Shown here piece by piece: positions 59,816 to 64,000 of a stretch of 64,000 bases of DNA. Made by a program: the position numbers and the translations under genes. This stretch comes from Hyphococcus sp. GTDB taxonomy: Bacteria; Pseudomonadota; Alphaproteobacteria; Caulobacterales; Parvularculaceae. Under the pieces are notes generated by a model. The model was given only the letters and a program-made list of their open reading frames with translations. It was not told the DNA's origin and ran no database searches. Location: the NCBI GenBank assembly GCA_021776245.1, contig JAJFGF010000046.1, positions 1-64,000 on the forward strand, in the 5' to 3' direction. How positions within the stretch are numbered: position 1 is the stretch's first letter; every line of letters begins with the position of its first letter.

Positions 59816-60667
59816 GTGATGATTGGCATTAGTTCACCCCAGGTCTACTCAGCCCGGGTCCAGCCCGTGATGGAACGCATAGTTGCGCGCCGGCTAGACC
59901 ATGCGGCCAGCGAGACCCGCGAAGCGCCGCGTCGTGAGGGCGCTGAACGGTCCTCTCAGGCCCGGGAAACAACCCGCACAAAAGATGATGGCGTGCGCGC
60001 GGCAGCGCTTTCATTTTCATCGGAGCGGGCGCTTGCCGCGCGTATTACGGCGCAAAAACTCAGCGGCGCCGGCGAATCTGACCCGGCCCCAAAGGAAAGC
60101 AGGCAGGCCGAACAGACTGTAAAGGATGTAAGTGAGGCAGAGGGATCAAAACCTGCCTCGCCTACGGAGCTTTCGAGTGAGGAAAAGGCTGTCGTTACTG
60201 AGTTGAAAGCCCGTGATCGCGAGGTGAGAAATCACGAGCGTGCGCACAAGGCTGCGGGAGGGCGATATGCGGGCGGAATTTCCTTTACCTATCAGTCCGG
60301 CCCTGACGGAAGGCAATATGCGGTTGGGGGCGAAGTACCCATAGATATGTCGCCGGAACAAAGCCCCGAAGCGACAATCCAGAAAATGAATATCGTTATC
60401 AGCGCGGCGCTGGCGCCTGCTGAGCCATCAGGGCAGGACCAGGCTGTGGCGCGCGCGGCGCAGGCGCAACGCAACCAGGCGCTCGCTGAGCTAAGCGCGC
60501 AAAAAGCCGCCAAACAGGATGCGCTGCGTTCGGGCGGTAATGCCGGATCAGAGAGCGGCGCAACGCCAAACGCCTCTGCTGCTGTTTCCGCGCAGGAAAA
60601 TATTTATGATCTGTTGGGTGCGATGATTAGCGGCGCGCCAGAAAACCGTTTTTCTGCTGTGGCCTAA
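59816..60667 (+). CDS. SprA-family putative metalloprotease (HERAH motif)
   Basis: Protein of 283 residues. A long charged, disordered N-terminal half (ARRLDHAASETREAPRREGA and similar) precedes a conserved domain at about residues 120-215. It has ELKARDREVRNHERAHKAAG, with the HExxH-like HERAH, then GGISFTYQSGPDGRQYAVGG and VPIDMSPEQSPEATIQKMNI. Family members are annotated as SprA-related or putative metalloproteases; no activity is proven. The start (MMIGISSPQVYSARVQPVME) is common to the family. It ends four bases into the convergent carboxylase gene. Confidence 0.8.
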   Translation: MMIGISSPQVYSARVQPVMERIVARRLDHAASETREAPRREGAERSSQARETTRTKDDGVRAAALSFSSERALAARITAQKLSGAGESDPAPKESRQAEQTVKDVSEAEGSKPASPTELSSEEKAVVTELKARDREVRNHERAHKAAGGRYAGGISFTYQSGPDGRQYAVGGEVPIDMSPEQSPEATIQKMNIVISAALAPAEPSGQDQAVARAAQAQRNQALAELSAQKAAKQDALRSGGNAGSESGATPNASAAVSAQENIYDLLGAMISGAPENRFSAVA

Positions 60668-62187
60668 CTGCGCCGCTGTGCTAGTTCCGCAAACTCGCAA
60701 AGTAACGGTCTTGTCTCGCGCGGATCGATAATGTCTTCGATAAGGAATTGTTCTGCGGTGCGAAACGGCGAAGTGACTTTTGAAAGCCGCGCCTTGATCT
60801 CGGCAAGCGCTGCTGCAGGATCTTCGGCTTTTTCAAGTTCCGATTTGTAAGCAACTTCAACGCCGCCTTCCATGGGGAGCGAGCCCCAGTCGCCGGATGG
60901 CCAGGCGAAACGATATTGAAATCGCGTATGATCGGACATCGCGGCGCCGGCAACGCCATAGGCCTTGCGGATGATGACGCTGGCCCAGGGAACCGACGCG
61001 TTATAGACCGCATTCATGGCTTCGACCCCGCGCCGGATGGTGGCGGTTTTTTCAGCGTCAAGACCGATCATGAAGCCGGGATTATCAACGAGATGAATGA
61101 CCGGCAGGTGGAATTGCTCCGCAAGCGAAACAAAACGCTTTGCTTTTTCTGCGGTGTCAGCGGTCCACGAGCCGCCGAGAAAAGTCGGGTCGGAAGCGAG
61201 CACCGCCACAGACCAGCCGTCAAACCGGGCGAATGCGGTAATTACTGCGCGGCCCCAGCGTTTGCCCATTTCAAAAACTGAATATTTGTCCGCAATCATC
61301 TCGAGAACGCGCCGCATATTATAAGCTTCGCGCGGATTTTCCGGCACGGCGGAAAGAAGTTTTTCGTCTTTGCGGTTCGGTTTGTCATGGGGCGGGATGC
61401 GCCCCGCGCGTGCGCCAACATGACCGGGCAAATAAGAAAGAAAATTGCGCGCCATCGCGAAGGCCTCATCCTCGCTTGCCGCTTCATCGTCGATGACGCC
61501 GTTGCGCGTATGAATATCGGCGCCGCCCAATTGTTCCTTGTCCAGCGTTTCGCTTCCGGCGCCCATGCCTGCGACAACTGCAGGACCGGCGGTGAAGATT
61601 TGTGCAACGCCTTTGACCATCACTGAATAATGGCTTGCGACCATGCGCGCTGCGCCGAGCCCGGCAGTCGGCCCAAGCGCGAGCGCTGCGACAGGCACGG
61701 TTTTGAGGTTTTTGACCACATGTTCCCAGCCGGGCACGAAAGGCACATAAGTAAAGCCCATTTCTTCGAGCATTTTGACCGAACCGCCGCCGCCGGTGCC
61801 GTCAATCATGCGGATCAAAGGCAGCCGCAATTCATGGGCCATCTGTTCGGCTTGCGAGAATTTTCTGTGGATTGCAGCGTCGGCTGCGCCGCCACGCACG
61901 GTAAAATCGTCGGCGCTGGCAACCACGGGTTCATTGTTGATACGCCCGCGTCCAAAGATGAAATTTGACGGCGAGAAAGTTTCTAGATCTCCGGTCTCAT
62001 CATAGGTTCCTTTTCCGGCGATTTTGCCGATTTCGCGGAACGAATTTTTGTCGAGAAGGCGTTTCAGACGCTCGCGCGCATCAAGCTTGCCGCGGGCCTG
62101 CTGGCGCGCGAGCTTTTTCTCCCCGCCCATCTTTTCAGCAAGCGCCGCGCGGCGTTTTAGTTCGTCGAGTTTTTTGTTCCAGGGCAT
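60664..62187 (-). CDS. acyl-CoA carboxylase carboxyltransferase (beta) subunit
   Basis: Carboxyltransferase of 507 residues. Two crotonase-like halves are visible: the N-terminal one with LARQQARGKLDARERLKRLL, DDFTVRGGAADAAIHRKFSQ and GTGGGGSVKMLEEMG, and the C-terminal one with VIHLVDNPGFMIGLDAEKTA, VIIRKAYGVAGAAMSDHTRF and LIEDIIDPRETRPLLCEFAE. The protein belongs to the PccB/MccB/GCDC group; propionyl- or methylcrotonyl-CoA is likely, but motifs do not settle the substrate. No biotin carboxylase gene is in the window. The gene could link odd-chain or branched-chain acid breakdown with the 20-29 kb beta-oxidation cluster. Confidence 0.88.
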   Translation of the reverse strand: MPWNKKLDELKRRAALAEKMGGEKKLARQQARGKLDARERLKRLLDKNSFREIGKIAGKGTYDETGDLETFSPSNFIFGRGRINNEPVVASADDFTVRGGAADAAIHRKFSQAEQMAHELRLPLIRMIDGTGGGGSVKMLEEMGFTYVPFVPGWEHVVKNLKTVPVAALALGPTAGLGAARMVASHYSVMVKGVAQIFTAGPAVVAGMGAGSETLDKEQLGGADIHTRNGVIDDEAASEDEAFAMARNFLSYLPGHVGARAGRIPPHDKPNRKDEKLLSAVPENPREAYNMRRVLEMIADKYSVFEMGKRWGRAVITAFARFDGWSVAVLASDPTFLGGSWTADTAEKAKRFVSLAEQFHLPVIHLVDNPGFMIGLDAEKTATIRRGVEAMNAVYNASVPWASVIIRKAYGVAGAAMSDHTRFQYRFAWPSGDWGSLPMEGGVEVAYKSELEKAEDPAAALAEIKARLSKVTSPFRTAEQFLIEDIIDPRETRPLLCEFAELAQRRS

Positions 62188-62316
62188 TGAGAGAGTTTAG
62201 GGCCGTTGCTTGGCAGGTAAAGCAGCATCAGCACATCACGCTGTCCCGTTGATCGCATGCGATCAACAGCGCAGCAAATCTCTGCGTTGCAGTTCGTATC
62301 AGGGATAATCAGAAAC

Positions 62317-63544
<1,228 letters not shown>

Positions 63545-63548
<4 letters not shown>

Positions 63549-64000
63549 CGATTAGTTTCAATCAGCTCCGGAGAAGAGTCCGCATACAACATATTGTGGA
63601 TCGGTGCGAAGCTTTTACGGTGATGTGGTGTGACGCCATGAGCATCCAATCCGGTGCGATGCGCCGGGGCGCCATAACCTTTGTTCTTTTCCCAGGCATA
63701 AAAAGGAAATTCCCGCGCAAGTTCGCGCATCATCCGGTCGCGTGTCGTCTTTGCGATAATCGACGCGGCGGCGATCGAAAATGATTTGGCGTCGCCTTTG
63801 ACCACCGTATAGGCCGGCGCTCGCAATTTCGGTTTGATCGTCCCGTCGACGATGCAGGCATCTGGACGCAGGGGTAAATTTGCCGCTGCGCGCGACATGG
63901 CAAGAAGCGTCGCCTGCAAAATATTGATCTTGTCAATCTCATCGACACTGGCGACGCCTACGCCAATGGAAGCAACCTCCCATAAGGCCGCCGCGATTTC
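63545..64000 (-). CDS. rnhB: ribonuclease HII, 3' part (cut by the window edge)
   Basis: The visible 151 residues cover the middle and C-terminus of RNase HII, which cleaves the RNA strand of RNA-DNA hybrids and starts ribonucleotide excision. Recognisable segments are ASVDEIDKINILQATLLAMS, ACIVDGTIKPKL, VVKGDAKSFSIAAASIIAKT and KGYGAPAHRTGLDAHGVTPH. The start lies beyond position 64000. The gene is upstream of ccrM, and its last codons contain part of the ccrM promoter box. Confidence 0.93.

Overview
The window looks like chromosomal DNA of an alphaproteobacterium. The gene content points to the Caulobacter/Hyphomonas/Parvularcula side of the class: a CcrM-type GANTC methyltransferase next to rnhB, a CpdR-like receiver protein, the split F0 operon atpI-atpB-atpE-atpF'-atpF, the smc/dsbA/dciA/mutY neighbourhood, a Zur-like Fur protein and SuhB. 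This placement is inference from gene families; no rRNA is present to confirm it. The sequence is GC-rich and densely coded, with many 1-4 base stop/start overlaps.

Layout. 1-4.7 kb: tRNA-Val(GAC), cpdR, an N-formylglutamate amidohydrolase, a candidate small RNA on the minus strand, a GT4 glycosyltransferase, an XRE regulator and hisN. 4.7-11.2 kb: a B12 uptake and salvage block on the minus strand, with cobO, a cobalamin riboswitch, a TonB receptor, substrate-binding protein, permease, ATPase and cobQ. A 106-bp palindromic repeat lies between cobO and the riboswitch. 11.9-14.6 kb: a gene for a polytopic membrane protein interrupted by a complete 1,911-bp IS1595-like element. The element has 23-bp inverted repeats, an 8-bp target duplication and three coupled genes: a PP-loop/PAPS-reductase-like passenger, the transposase and a 44-residue basic protein. 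14.6-20.4 kb: lipid and stress genes (hydrolase, SCP2-like protein, methyltransferase, Hsp20), suhB and a flippase.

20.4-29.1 kb: a plus-strand cluster that encodes a full turn of beta-oxidation (acyl-CoA synthetase, two acyl-CoA dehydrogenases, MaoC hydratase, SDR dehydrogenase, thiolase). It contains OsmC and ends in DUF1330, an alkyltransferase-like protein and a PfpI-family protein. 29.2-37.3 kb: SYLF protein, adenine deaminase, a membrane protein, DUF2167, a Tat-exported PhoD-like phosphatase, and two overlapping amidohydrolases of which the second has lost its metal ligands. 37.3-43.1 kb: a ferric-iron ABC transporter (fused permease divergent from the ATPase and binding protein), a Sel1/TPR plus prolyl-4-hydroxylase protein and a Zur-like regulator with a candidate operator.

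43.2-47.9 kb: a tandem glycine riboswitch followed by gcvT-gcvH-gcvPA-gcvPB. 48-64 kb: an FMN glutamate-synthase-like protein, DUF924, the F0 ATP synthase genes, smc, a DsbA-like lipoprotein, dciA, mutY, a secreted protein, a HERAH-motif SprA-family protein, an acyl-CoA carboxylase beta chain, ccrM and the 3' part of rnhB.

The least ordinary items are the passenger-carrying transposon with its coupled small ORF, the candidate CCUCCC small RNA, the ccrM promoter with four GANTC sites within 53 bp and a CtrA-like box, the hisN start codon buried in a hairpin, and the paired active/inactive amidohydrolases.
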